Shown in pieces: positions 9,226 to 16,389 of a DNA stretch of 49,902 bases. Position numbers and translations under genes: made by a program. A model generated the notes under the pieces. The model saw nothing but the letters and a program-made list of their open reading frames with translations. It was not told where the DNA came from and did no database searches. This DNA comes from Bacteroidota bacterium. Lineage in GTDB: Bacteria; Bacteroidota; Bacteroidia; JABEUT01. Position 1 is the stretch's first letter. Every line of letters starts with the position of its first letter. The stretch covers positions 6,107 through 56,008 of the forward strand of contig JABDCA010000017.1 in NCBI GenBank assembly GCA_013288345.1. Reading direction: 5' to 3'.

Positions 9226-10866
9226 TCAGCCTTTCTTCACCCTCCTCAAATCAAGTGAATTCCTTGAGTCAATTGGCAAACCTGAAATGTGATTATTAAC
9301 CAAGCGTATTACCTCATCGTAATATAGGGGGACTACAGTAGCTGATTCCATAACCATTTTATCCATTGTTCTGTATTCAGCAAAACGAATAGTATCATTA
9401 GGTTCAGTAACTGCTTTATCGTATAACGAATCAAACTGAGGGTCGGAGTAGTGGAAATAGTTTACGCCTTCGGGAGAGAAGTTTTTAGAATAAAAAAGTG
9501 AAAGGAAATTCTCAGCATCCGGGTAATCGCCTACCCACGATTTTTTGAAGAAGTAACATTGTCCGCTTACTACACCTTCAGCCAACACTGCCGGGCGCTC
9601 AATATGAATACTAAGTTTAATACCCACATGCTGTAACTGGGCCTGTATAGCTTGTGCTATAGATGCTGTTTCATTTGAAACAAACACCGAAATTTCAGGT
9701 AATCCTTTTCCATTGGGGAACCCGGCTTGTGCTAACAGTTCGCTTGCTTTATCCGTATTATAGCTATATCCGGTTACCTTTTCATTTTTATTGCCCGGTA
9801 AAAAAGGAGGCACAAAGCCATTATTAGCCGGTATGCCTACTCCAAAACGCAGGTAGCGCACAAGTTCTTCTTTATTTATAGCATAGTTAATAGCCTGGCG
9901 TATTGCTTTCAAATTGATAGGTATCTTCTCATCCATGCGCTTAGGGTCTATCATAAAGCCCAGATAATCGGTCTTAAGGAAAGGCATGCGCTGCAAATAG
10001 CATTTGCTTTTCAGTTCAGTCCTAAGTTGGCTGTTAGGAGTAAACACCTCCCTTGGGTTCATAGCTGCAAAACCTGAAGCCATATCGAGGTTACCATCCA
10101 TAAATTCCAGGAATGAAGTTTCGGCATCTTTTATAAATGTTACCACTACCCCATTCAGGTAAGGCAAAGCATTTCCCTGTGCATCTTTCTCAAAATAATG
10201 TTCGTTACGGATAAGCACTAACCTATTACCGTGCTCCCATCTCCTCAACCTGAATGGACCTGTCCCTACAGGGTGTTCGCCAAAATCTTGTCCATATTTA
10301 TCTATTGCTTCTATAGGAACAACGGAGAAATACCGCATGGTAAGTATGCTCATAAATGGAGCAAATGGCTTTTTCATATATATAAGCAATGTAGTATCAT
10401 TAAGTGCTTTAAAGCCCTGAACAGTGCCTTCAGCAGACCTGTCTACATCAGTCAACAACGTAGTTGCATCAGATATACGGGCATCGAACAACCTGAAGAA
10501 GCTATGCACAAAATCAGAAGCCACCACCTTTCTGCCCTTGCCTCCTGTAAAAGCTGAATCGTCCTGAAAGTAGACATCGCTGCGCAAGTGAAACACATAA
10601 AGCTTTCCTTCATTCTTTATCTCCCACGAATTGGCAATACCCGGGCGAATAGCTAAAGCCGTATCCATTTGAACAAGGCCATTGTACAGTTGGTCATCCA
10701 CCCATATATTTTCGAAACTACGTGCCGATGCAGGGTCAAGTGATGTAACATCTCCCAGTTCATTATACCTGAAAATGTTCTCGTTTTCCTCATGGTTATT
10801 ATGAGTACAGGAAACAAGGAATACCAATGAAACCAAAGCAATACAGGCAGATAACTTTCTAAACAT
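9226..10866 (-). CDS. ABC transporter substrate-binding lipoprotein, SBP_bac_5 (oligopeptide/dipeptide) family
   Basis: A 546-residue protein with a lipoprotein signal peptide (LVSLVFLVSC, lipidated Cys20). It shows the family-5 solute-binding pattern: LGDVTSLDPASARSFENIWV near the start, the hallmark GTGPFRLRRWEHGNRLVLIRN, then AIRQAINYAINKEELV and the C-terminal ESATVVPLYYDEVIRLV. It would capture peptides or similar solutes at the membrane for a DppBC/OppBC-type permease, but no permease or ATPase gene is beside it, which makes it an orphan binding protein. It is divergent from mtaB across a 101-base gap. The ATG at 10866 directly precedes the signal peptide. Confidence 0.88.
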   Translation of the reverse strand: MFRKLSACIALVSLVFLVSCTHNNHEENENIFRYNELGDVTSLDPASARSFENIWVDDQLYNGLVQMDTALAIRPGIANSWEIKNEGKLYVFHLRSDVYFQDDSAFTGGKGRKVVASDFVHSFFRLFDARISDATTLLTDVDRSAEGTVQGFKALNDTTLLIYMKKPFAPFMSILTMRYFSVVPIEAIDKYGQDFGEHPVGTGPFRLRRWEHGNRLVLIRNEHYFEKDAQGNALPYLNGVVVTFIKDAETSFLEFMDGNLDMASGFAAMNPREVFTPNSQLRTELKSKCYLQRMPFLKTDYLGFMIDPKRMDEKIPINLKAIRQAINYAINKEELVRYLRFGVGIPANNGFVPPFLPGNKNEKVTGYSYNTDKASELLAQAGFPNGKGLPEISVFVSNETASIAQAIQAQLQHVGIKLSIHIERPAVLAEGVVSGQCYFFKKSWVGDYPDAENFLSLFYSKNFSPEGVNYFHYSDPQFDSLYDKAVTEPNDTIRFAEYRTMDKMVMESATVVPLYYDEVIRLVNNHISGLPIDSRNSLDLRRVKKG

Positions 10867-10955
10867 GCGGCAAATGAATTAATTACCCGACTAAAGTAGT
10901 AAAAAATACAGGGAGCAATTCTGCATAATCTGGCTACTTATTACCAATCAAATGT

Positions 10956-10963
10956 TACTTTTG
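10956..10963 (+). promoter_or_regulatory. Candidate -7 box (TACTTTTG) for mtaB, only four bases before the ATG
   Basis: TACTTTTG fits TAnnTTTG and is separated by just four bases from the mtaB start codon, so transcription would begin at or next to the ATG (leaderless mRNA). I do not see a convincing -33 box. Confidence 0.4.
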
Positions 10964-10967
10964 TTAT

Positions 10968-12329
10968 ATGGATAAGGCCCCGACATTTGCCATACATACA
11001 TTGGGTTGCAAGCTCAACTATTCCGAATCTTCTACCATAGCCAAAAAATTGGCTGAAGAAGGTTTTGAAAAAATTGCATTCAAAGAAAAGGCCGATGTAT
11101 ATATAATCAATACCTGCTCTGTTACAAACGAGGCAGATAAGGAGTGCAGGTTTATAGTACGCTCGGTTTTAAATAATGCCCCTGGGGCATTTATTGCCAT
11201 TATTGGCTGCTATGCCCAGTTAAAGCCCGAAGAAATATCAAAGATTGAAGGCGTTGATTTGGTATTAGGTGCCTCAGAAAAATTCAATATAGCAACCTAC
11301 CTAAAAGACCTTGATAAGAAAGCACAAACAGAAGTACATTCTTGTGAAATAGAACAGCCACTTACTTTCCATTCAGCCTTTTCCTCAGGTGACAGGACAA
11401 GGAGTTTCTTGAAATTACAGGACGGTTGCGATTATAATTGCTCATATTGCACCATACCACTTGCCCGTGGCAAAAGCCGTAGCGATACCATTGAAAATGC
11501 GGTTAAGAACGTTTACGAAATTGCAAACCGTGGAGTTAAAGAAATAGTGCTGACAGGTGTAAACCTGGGTGATTTTGGCATAAGCGACCCTAATTCGAGT
11601 GAACATATAAAATCTTTTTATGAATTGGTAAAGGCATTAGATAATACCGATGCAGATGTGCGTTTCCGTATTTCATCAATAGAGCCAAACCTGCTTAAGA
11701 ATGAAATTATTGAATACGTTGCCCAATCGAAAAAGTTTGTGCCACACTTTCACATTCCCCTGCAATCGGGCAGTGATGAGATATTAAAGAAAATGCGCCG
11801 CCGTTATTTACGCGACCTGTATGTTGACAGGGTAGCACAAATCAAATCTCTGATGCCGCATTGCTGCATTGGGGTTGATGTTATAGTGGGCTTCCCCGGA
11901 GAAACAGATGAACATTTTAATGAGACCTATAAATTCCTGAGCGAACTTGATATTTCATACTTGCATGTATTTACATATTCAGAACGTAACAATACGCTTG
12001 CAGCAGAAAGTAAGGATGTAGTGCCTATGGACGTCCGCCGTAAAAGGAACCGCATGCTGCATATACTTTCAGAAAAGAAACTGCGACACTTTTACCAGCA
12101 GAATTCAGGCACCGAGCAAACCGTTTTATTTGAGGCAGTTAGTAAAGATGGCTTTCTGTATGGCTATACCGGCAATTATGTAAAGGTAAAACAGGCATTC
12201 AGCCCTGAGCTTATGCATAGCAGCGCGCGCGTGCGACTTACAACTATTAACGATGATGGAACAGTTGCTGCCGAAATAATTTCATCGGAACAATTTCACC
12301 TGCAAGAAAATCTATTAGCAACTACCTGA
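10968..12329 (+). CDS. mtaB: tRNA t6A37 methylthiotransferase MtaB (radical SAM)
   Basis: A 453-residue enzyme that adds a methylthio group to N6-threonylcarbamoyladenosine at position 37 of tRNAs reading ANN codons. The N-terminal MTTase domain carries the three cluster-binding cysteines C14 (HTLGCKLNYSE), C50 (NTCSVT) and C81 (IGCYAQ). The radical SAM CxxxCxxC motif is C154, C158, C161 (GCDYNCSYC). A C-terminal TRAM-like RNA-binding segment follows (about 385-445). The length and the GCKLNYSE motif favour MtaB over MiaB and RimO. It is separated from lgt by only three bases and heads the mtaB-lgt-inositol phosphatase cluster. Confidence 0.93.
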   Translation: MDKAPTFAIHTLGCKLNYSESSTIAKKLAEEGFEKIAFKEKADVYIINTCSVTNEADKECRFIVRSVLNNAPGAFIAIIGCYAQLKPEEISKIEGVDLVLGASEKFNIATYLKDLDKKAQTEVHSCEIEQPLTFHSAFSSGDRTRSFLKLQDGCDYNCSYCTIPLARGKSRSDTIENAVKNVYEIANRGVKEIVLTGVNLGDFGISDPNSSEHIKSFYELVKALDNTDADVRFRISSIEPNLLKNEIIEYVAQSKKFVPHFHIPLQSGSDEILKKMRRRYLRDLYVDRVAQIKSLMPHCCIGVDVIVGFPGETDEHFNETYKFLSELDISYLHVFTYSERNNTLAAESKDVVPMDVRRKRNRMLHILSEKKLRHFYQQNSGTEQTVLFEAVSKDGFLYGYTGNYVKVKQAFSPELMHSSARVRLTTINDDGTVAAEIISSEQFHLQENLLATT

Positions 12330-12332
12330 TCT

Positions 12333-13505
12333 ATGTACCCATCATTATATTACTTATTTGATGACCTGTTTGGAATAAAAATAGGTTTCCTTAAAGCATT
12401 CCAGATGTTTGGCTGCATGGTCGCTATTTCATTCCTTGCTGCAAGCTATGTTTTATCCTTAGAACTGAGAAGAAAGGAAAAAGAAGGCTTGATGCATAGT
12501 TTTATTGAAAAGGTAATGATAGGCCAGAAAGCAACCGTAATGGAACTTTTAGAGGCATTTATAATTGCTTTTATAGTCGGCTTTAAAGGGGTTTTAATTG
12601 CATTGAATTTCAACGATTTTTTAACCGATACTCAAGGATATTTATTATCGACCAGAGGCAATTTATTGGGTGGCCTTGTATTAGGTGGCATTTATGCATA
12701 CCTCCGTTATCGCGAAAAAGCAAAACAAAGTTTGCCTGAACCTAAAATAGTGGAACGAGAACTACATCCATACGAAATGGTTGGCAACATTACACTTATT
12801 GCAGCCGGTGGTGGCTTACTAGGGGCCAAACTTTTTGACGGATTAGAGAATTACAAAGATTTCTTCCAGCACCCGGCCGAATATTTATTCTCGTTCAGCG
12901 GCCTTACTATGTACGGCGGTTTAATTGTCGGTGCGCTTGCTGTACTTTACTATGCACGTAAAAAAGGGTTATCGCTTACGCATTTAGTAGATGCCGCTGC
13001 ACCTGCTATAATGATTGCTTATTCCATTGGAAGAATTGGATGCCAATTAGCAGGAGACGGAGACTGGGGTATTGCAAACACTGCACCCAAACCGGGCTGG
13101 CTGAGCTTTTTACCTAACTGGATGTGGTCTTTTGATTTCCCACATAACGTAACGAATGCCGGACACCAAATTCCCGGTTGTGTAGATGTACATTGCACAG
13201 TGCTCGATGTGCCTGTGTTTCCTACTCCATTTTACGAAACAATGATGTGCGCCATTTTGTTTTTCATTTTATGGGGCATCAGAAAAAAGATAAAAACTCC
13301 CGGAGTATTGTTCTGCATTTATTTGATGATGAATGGTGTAGAACGTTTTTTAATAGAGCTTATCCGCGTTAATATTAAATACAACATATTTGGTTTCGAA
13401 ATTACTCAGGCACAGCTAATTGCCCCTCTATTGTTCCTGTTGGGCTTATCGGGTATTTACTATTTCCGCAAAAAGGCAAAGGCCAATGAGCAAATTGCAT
13501 CTTGA
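12333..13505 (+). CDS. lgt: Prolipoprotein diacylglyceryl transferase
   Basis: A 390-residue polytopic inner-membrane enzyme that transfers diacylglycerol from phosphatidylglycerol to the lipobox cysteine of prelipoproteins. Recognisable motifs: LTMYGGLIVGA, the signature IAYSIGRIGCQLAGDGDWG, PTPFYETMMC and GVERFLIELIRVN. The protein is about 100 residues longer than the E. coli enzyme, with extra N-terminal membrane segments and an insertion after the signature, as I recall for Bacteroidota Lgt. The histidine in the E. coli HGGLIG motif is tyrosine here. The gene follows mtaB by three bases and overlaps the next start codon by 20 bases, implying an operon. Likely substrates in this window are TamL and the SBP_bac_5 lipoprotein. 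Confidence 0.92.
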   Translation: MYPSLYYLFDDLFGIKIGFLKAFQMFGCMVAISFLAASYVLSLELRRKEKEGLMHSFIEKVMIGQKATVMELLEAFIIAFIVGFKGVLIALNFNDFLTDTQGYLLSTRGNLLGGLVLGGIYAYLRYREKAKQSLPEPKIVERELHPYEMVGNITLIAAGGGLLGAKLFDGLENYKDFFQHPAEYLFSFSGLTMYGGLIVGALAVLYYARKKGLSLTHLVDAAAPAIMIAYSIGRIGCQLAGDGDWGIANTAPKPGWLSFLPNWMWSFDFPHNVTNAGHQIPGCVDVHCTVLDVPVFPTPFYETMMCAILFFILWGIRKKIKTPGVLFCIYLMMNGVERFLIELIRVNIKYNIFGFEITQAQLIAPLLFLLGLSGIYYFRKKAKANEQIAS

Positions 13506-14286
13506 TAGTATCTGCAATCAGGTAATTGAGCTTACTAACGAAGTTGGGCATTTTATTTTAACCGAACAGACTAAGTTTTCGAATACCGATATTCAGAAGA
13601 AAGGGTTTAATGACCTTGTTACCTACGTAGATAAAAATTCAGAGAAAGCATTAATTGAAGGGCTGGCTAAAATATTACCCGGCAGCGGAATATTGGCCGA
13701 GGAAAGTGGCGAAACAGAAAAGAAAGAATACACCTGGATAATTGACCCACTCGACGGCACTACCAACTTCATACACAAATTGCCTTGCTTTGCTATAAGT
13801 ATTGCCCTGGTGAAAAACAATGAACCTATACTAGGTATAGTAAATGAACTTAACCTGAAAGAATGCTTTAGCGCTATTAAGGGTGAAGGCGCCAACGTCA
13901 ATGGGAAAAGTATAAAGGTATCGGAACAAAGTAAACTCGAAAACTCCCTTATTGCAACTGGCTTCCCATACAATGATTTTAAGCTTCAGGACAATTATAT
14001 GGACCTGTTCAAATACCTGATGACCTGTACACAGGGTATGCGTCGTATTGGCTCTGCTTCGGTTGACCTGTGCTATGTTGCTTGTGGCCGCTTCGAGGCT
14101 TTTTATGAATATGGCCTTAAGCCATGGGATGTAGCAGCAGGAGCATTAATAGTTAAGGAAGCAGGGGGTAAATTGGCTGAATTTAATAGCGGTGCTGATT
14201 ATATTTTCGGGAAGACGATTATAGCTACCAATGGGCTTATACATAAGGATTTTGTCCTGGCTGTGGACAGGTATTTCGGCAAATAA
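13486..14286 (+). CDS. Inositol monophosphatase family protein (SuhB-like)
   Basis: A 266-residue Mg2+-dependent, Li+-sensitive-type phosphatase. Metal and substrate motifs: FNDLVTYVDKNSE, ILAEESGE, the signature WIIDPLDGTTNFIHKLP and the C-terminal PWDVAAGALIVKEAGG. The frame stays open further upstream inside lgt, but the ATG at 13486 (MSKLHLDSIC) gives the family's normal length and a 20-base overlap with lgt, so I take that start. The substrate is likely myo-inositol-1-phosphate or a related sugar phosphate; SuhB-type enzymes also have roles in ribosome biogenesis in enterobacteria, which cannot be assumed here. Confidence 0.9.
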   Translation: MSKLHLDSICNQVIELTNEVGHFILTEQTKFSNTDIQKKGFNDLVTYVDKNSEKALIEGLAKILPGSGILAEESGETEKKEYTWIIDPLDGTTNFIHKLPCFAISIALVKNNEPILGIVNELNLKECFSAIKGEGANVNGKSIKVSEQSKLENSLIATGFPYNDFKLQDNYMDLFKYLMTCTQGMRRIGSASVDLCYVACGRFEAFYEYGLKPWDVAAGALIVKEAGGKLAEFNSGADYIFGKTIIATNGLIHKDFVLAVDRYFGK

Positions 14287-14291
14287 TTGCC

Positions 14292-14321
14292 GTTGCAGAA
14301 TCATTTTATTTATTACATTTG
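14292..14321 (+). promoter_or_regulatory. Candidate promoter (GTTG - 18 bases - TACATTTG)
   Basis: GTTG at 14292-14295 and TACATTTG at 14314-14321 are spaced by 18 bases, near the usual Bacteroidota -33/-7 arrangement. The small membrane protein start codon is at 14350. Confidence 0.5.
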
Positions 14322-14349
14322 CCCAACAGAAAAACAAAACTATCTTGTT

Positions 14350-14562
14350 ATGAAGAAGAGCCATTTAATAGCATTCGTAATATTTGCAATAACATACTTT
14401 GTTCCATTTCGTTTTGCAGTAATTGATGTTGATGCTGACCACCATGCAGCAAGCGCATTAGGTATACTATTCAGTGGTATTGGTATCCTGGCAGGTATCT
14501 ACTACCTTATAAAGGATGACAAGGAGAAAGAAGGCCATGGTGAAGGCTCTTCACATCACTAA
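14350..14562 (+). CDS. Small two-segment membrane protein of unknown function
   Basis: A 70-residue protein beginning MKKSHLIAFVIFAITYFV. Two hydrophobic segments (about 5-22 and 35-53) flank a short acidic loop (VIDVDADHHAAS), and the C-terminus is charged and His-rich (KDDKEKEGHGEGSSHH). The frame is open upstream to about 14287, but the ATG at 14350 sits behind a good promoter and makes a sensible membrane start. Convergent with the Omp85 gene, 11 bases apart. I do not recognise the family; the His/Asp clusters could bind metal, which is speculation. Confidence 0.6.
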   Translation: MKKSHLIAFVIFAITYFVPFRFAVIDVDADHHAASALGILFSGIGILAGIYYLIKDDKEKEGHGEGSSHH

Positions 14563-14573
14563 TATCTTCTCTT

Positions 14574-16319
14574 TTAGAAATTATTTATTAACCCAAAATT
14601 TATTTTCCCCTGTTTAAAGCTTACTGGGGTACTAAAGTCTTTGCCCAAGGCATAGGATATTGAAAATATGCCTGCCTTTGTCTGAAAATCCATTCCGGCA
14701 CCAAAACCATAAGGGGTGTCATTAAAGTACGATATAGAGGATGTCAAGGTCTCTCTGCACCAGCCCTGATCATAAAACAAAAACAAAAAGGAATTCTGCT
14801 CCAGCAGGTAATGGTATTCTACCGTGCCTACTCCATATGTAGAAACGTACTTAGATTGTTCATCAAAGCCCCGTAGAATACTAAATCCACCTATCCTGTA
14901 AAGGTCATTCAGCAGCAGTGAAGGCGCATTTATATAACCACCATTTACTGCAAATTCGAAAGTACTTCGCGATAAAAATGGTACAAAGCAGGCAGCTTTT
15001 ATATTGGCCCTGTACTCGTCCGAATTAAGCTGTAGTCCTTCATATAATGCCGGATTGAGCTTCGGGTTCTGGCGAATTTGTTTTGTACCTGCAGCCACGT
15101 TTACTAATAACTCATAGCCTTTTGTAGGATTATAAATATAATCGAGCGCAGTTGCTTTATATTCAATACCAAATAACTGAGTGGTAGCATCGGCATAGGG
15201 CGGCAGGCCGGAAGTTTGATTTTCGAGCTGCGAGATGGCAATAAGGCTTGATGTAATATTTTCATAAAATACTTTCCAATAATTGCCACCAGCCATTAAA
15301 TACTTTAAGCCGATTTTCTCATCGATCTGTAAATAAGTAGTATCCTGTTTAAAGAGCTTAAAGTCTTCATCAAATCCCAAGGGGGTTTTAAAAATATAAG
15401 GGTAGCTAAAATTAGCTGTTAGGTTTTCTGTCTGGGCCTGAATATGCTGCCAATGAAAGCCCAGGTCTTCGGCATGATGAAAGGTATTTTGCAAATCAAG
15501 GCTAACATCACCCGTAATATTTATTTGCCCTGTACTGCCAGGCAAAATTCCTACTATACCATTAAACTGGTTAGCCGATTTTTTATTGAGGTACAAAAAT
15601 ATTTTAACCTTATTTTCCACAAAAATTACCTGCATGGGTTTAGTCTCGTATAAAATGGGCAGTGATTTAAGCCTGGTGCTAATTGCCTTTATTTTCGACT
15701 CATCGTAAAAATCACCTGGCTTTATACCTAAGTACCCATATAGATATTGAGGTGAAACTTTAAGGTCTCCTTTTACTATTACGCTATCAATTTTCTCAAG
15801 TCGTTTTTTTTCTAAAAACAGTGCCGCTGAAATCTGATTATCATTTAATTTCACACTATCCAGTTTAACCTGAGCGAAAGGGTAACCATGATTTTCATAA
15901 AAACCAAGTAACCTATCCATCAGTCTTAATGCATCTTTATAATAAAATGGCCTCTTTTGATATAATCTTTCACTATACCCCAACTGGCTTAGCACTCCTT
16001 CGTCAACATTACCTTTGGTTAAACTGGCCCATTCGTATTTTTTACCGTGATTGATAAAGGCAGTTAACTTAACCGTATCTTGTACAATACTATCTAATGA
16101 TGCAGCAAGATAGGCTTCATCATAGAGAGCAAATAAAACCCTTTGTAATTCAGTTTCGCGCTGATTAGGCTGGTCAAATTTTTTTTGATAATCAGGTACT
16201 TTAAAATCTTTATCAGTTACTGAGTCTTTATTCAGTACAATAAGGGCCAACTTCTTCTGAGCCTGTACCTTAATGGTGCAAACAACAATAAAAGCTGCTA
16301 TAATAAACCTGATCTTCAC
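14574..16319 (-). CDS. Omp85 superfamily (BamA/TamA-like) outer-membrane protein with one clear POTRA-like domain
   Basis: A 581-residue protein with a Sec signal peptide ending KVQAQ (about residue 21). Residues ~155-235 (LEKIDSVIVKGDLKVSPQYLYGYLGIKPGDFYDESKIK) look like a POTRA domain. The C-terminal ~340 residues alternate beta strands typical of a 16-stranded Omp85 barrel, with the signature-like LNDLYRIGGFSILRGFDEQ (the lid-loop RGF motif) and a phenylalanine-terminal strand (NFGLINNF). It lies 70 bases downstream of TamL on the same strand. It may help export or insert an outer-membrane or surface substrate. The number of POTRA domains is smaller than in BamA, so it is not the essential BamA. 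Confidence 0.82.
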   Translation of the reverse strand: MKIRFIIAAFIVVCTIKVQAQKKLALIVLNKDSVTDKDFKVPDYQKKFDQPNQRETELQRVLFALYDEAYLAASLDSIVQDTVKLTAFINHGKKYEWASLTKGNVDEGVLSQLGYSERLYQKRPFYYKDALRLMDRLLGFYENHGYPFAQVKLDSVKLNDNQISAALFLEKKRLEKIDSVIVKGDLKVSPQYLYGYLGIKPGDFYDESKIKAISTRLKSLPILYETKPMQVIFVENKVKIFLYLNKKSANQFNGIVGILPGSTGQINITGDVSLDLQNTFHHAEDLGFHWQHIQAQTENLTANFSYPYIFKTPLGFDEDFKLFKQDTTYLQIDEKIGLKYLMAGGNYWKVFYENITSSLIAISQLENQTSGLPPYADATTQLFGIEYKATALDYIYNPTKGYELLVNVAAGTKQIRQNPKLNPALYEGLQLNSDEYRANIKAACFVPFLSRSTFEFAVNGGYINAPSLLLNDLYRIGGFSILRGFDEQSKYVSTYGVGTVEYHYLLEQNSFLFLFYDQGWCRETLTSSISYFNDTPYGFGAGMDFQTKAGIFSISYALGKDFSTPVSFKQGKINFGLINNF

Positions 16320-16389
16320 GAAAGAGTTAAGTATATAATAACGCGGAAATGCTCATTTTATTGACTGTTTCTTATTAATTTCAAATATA

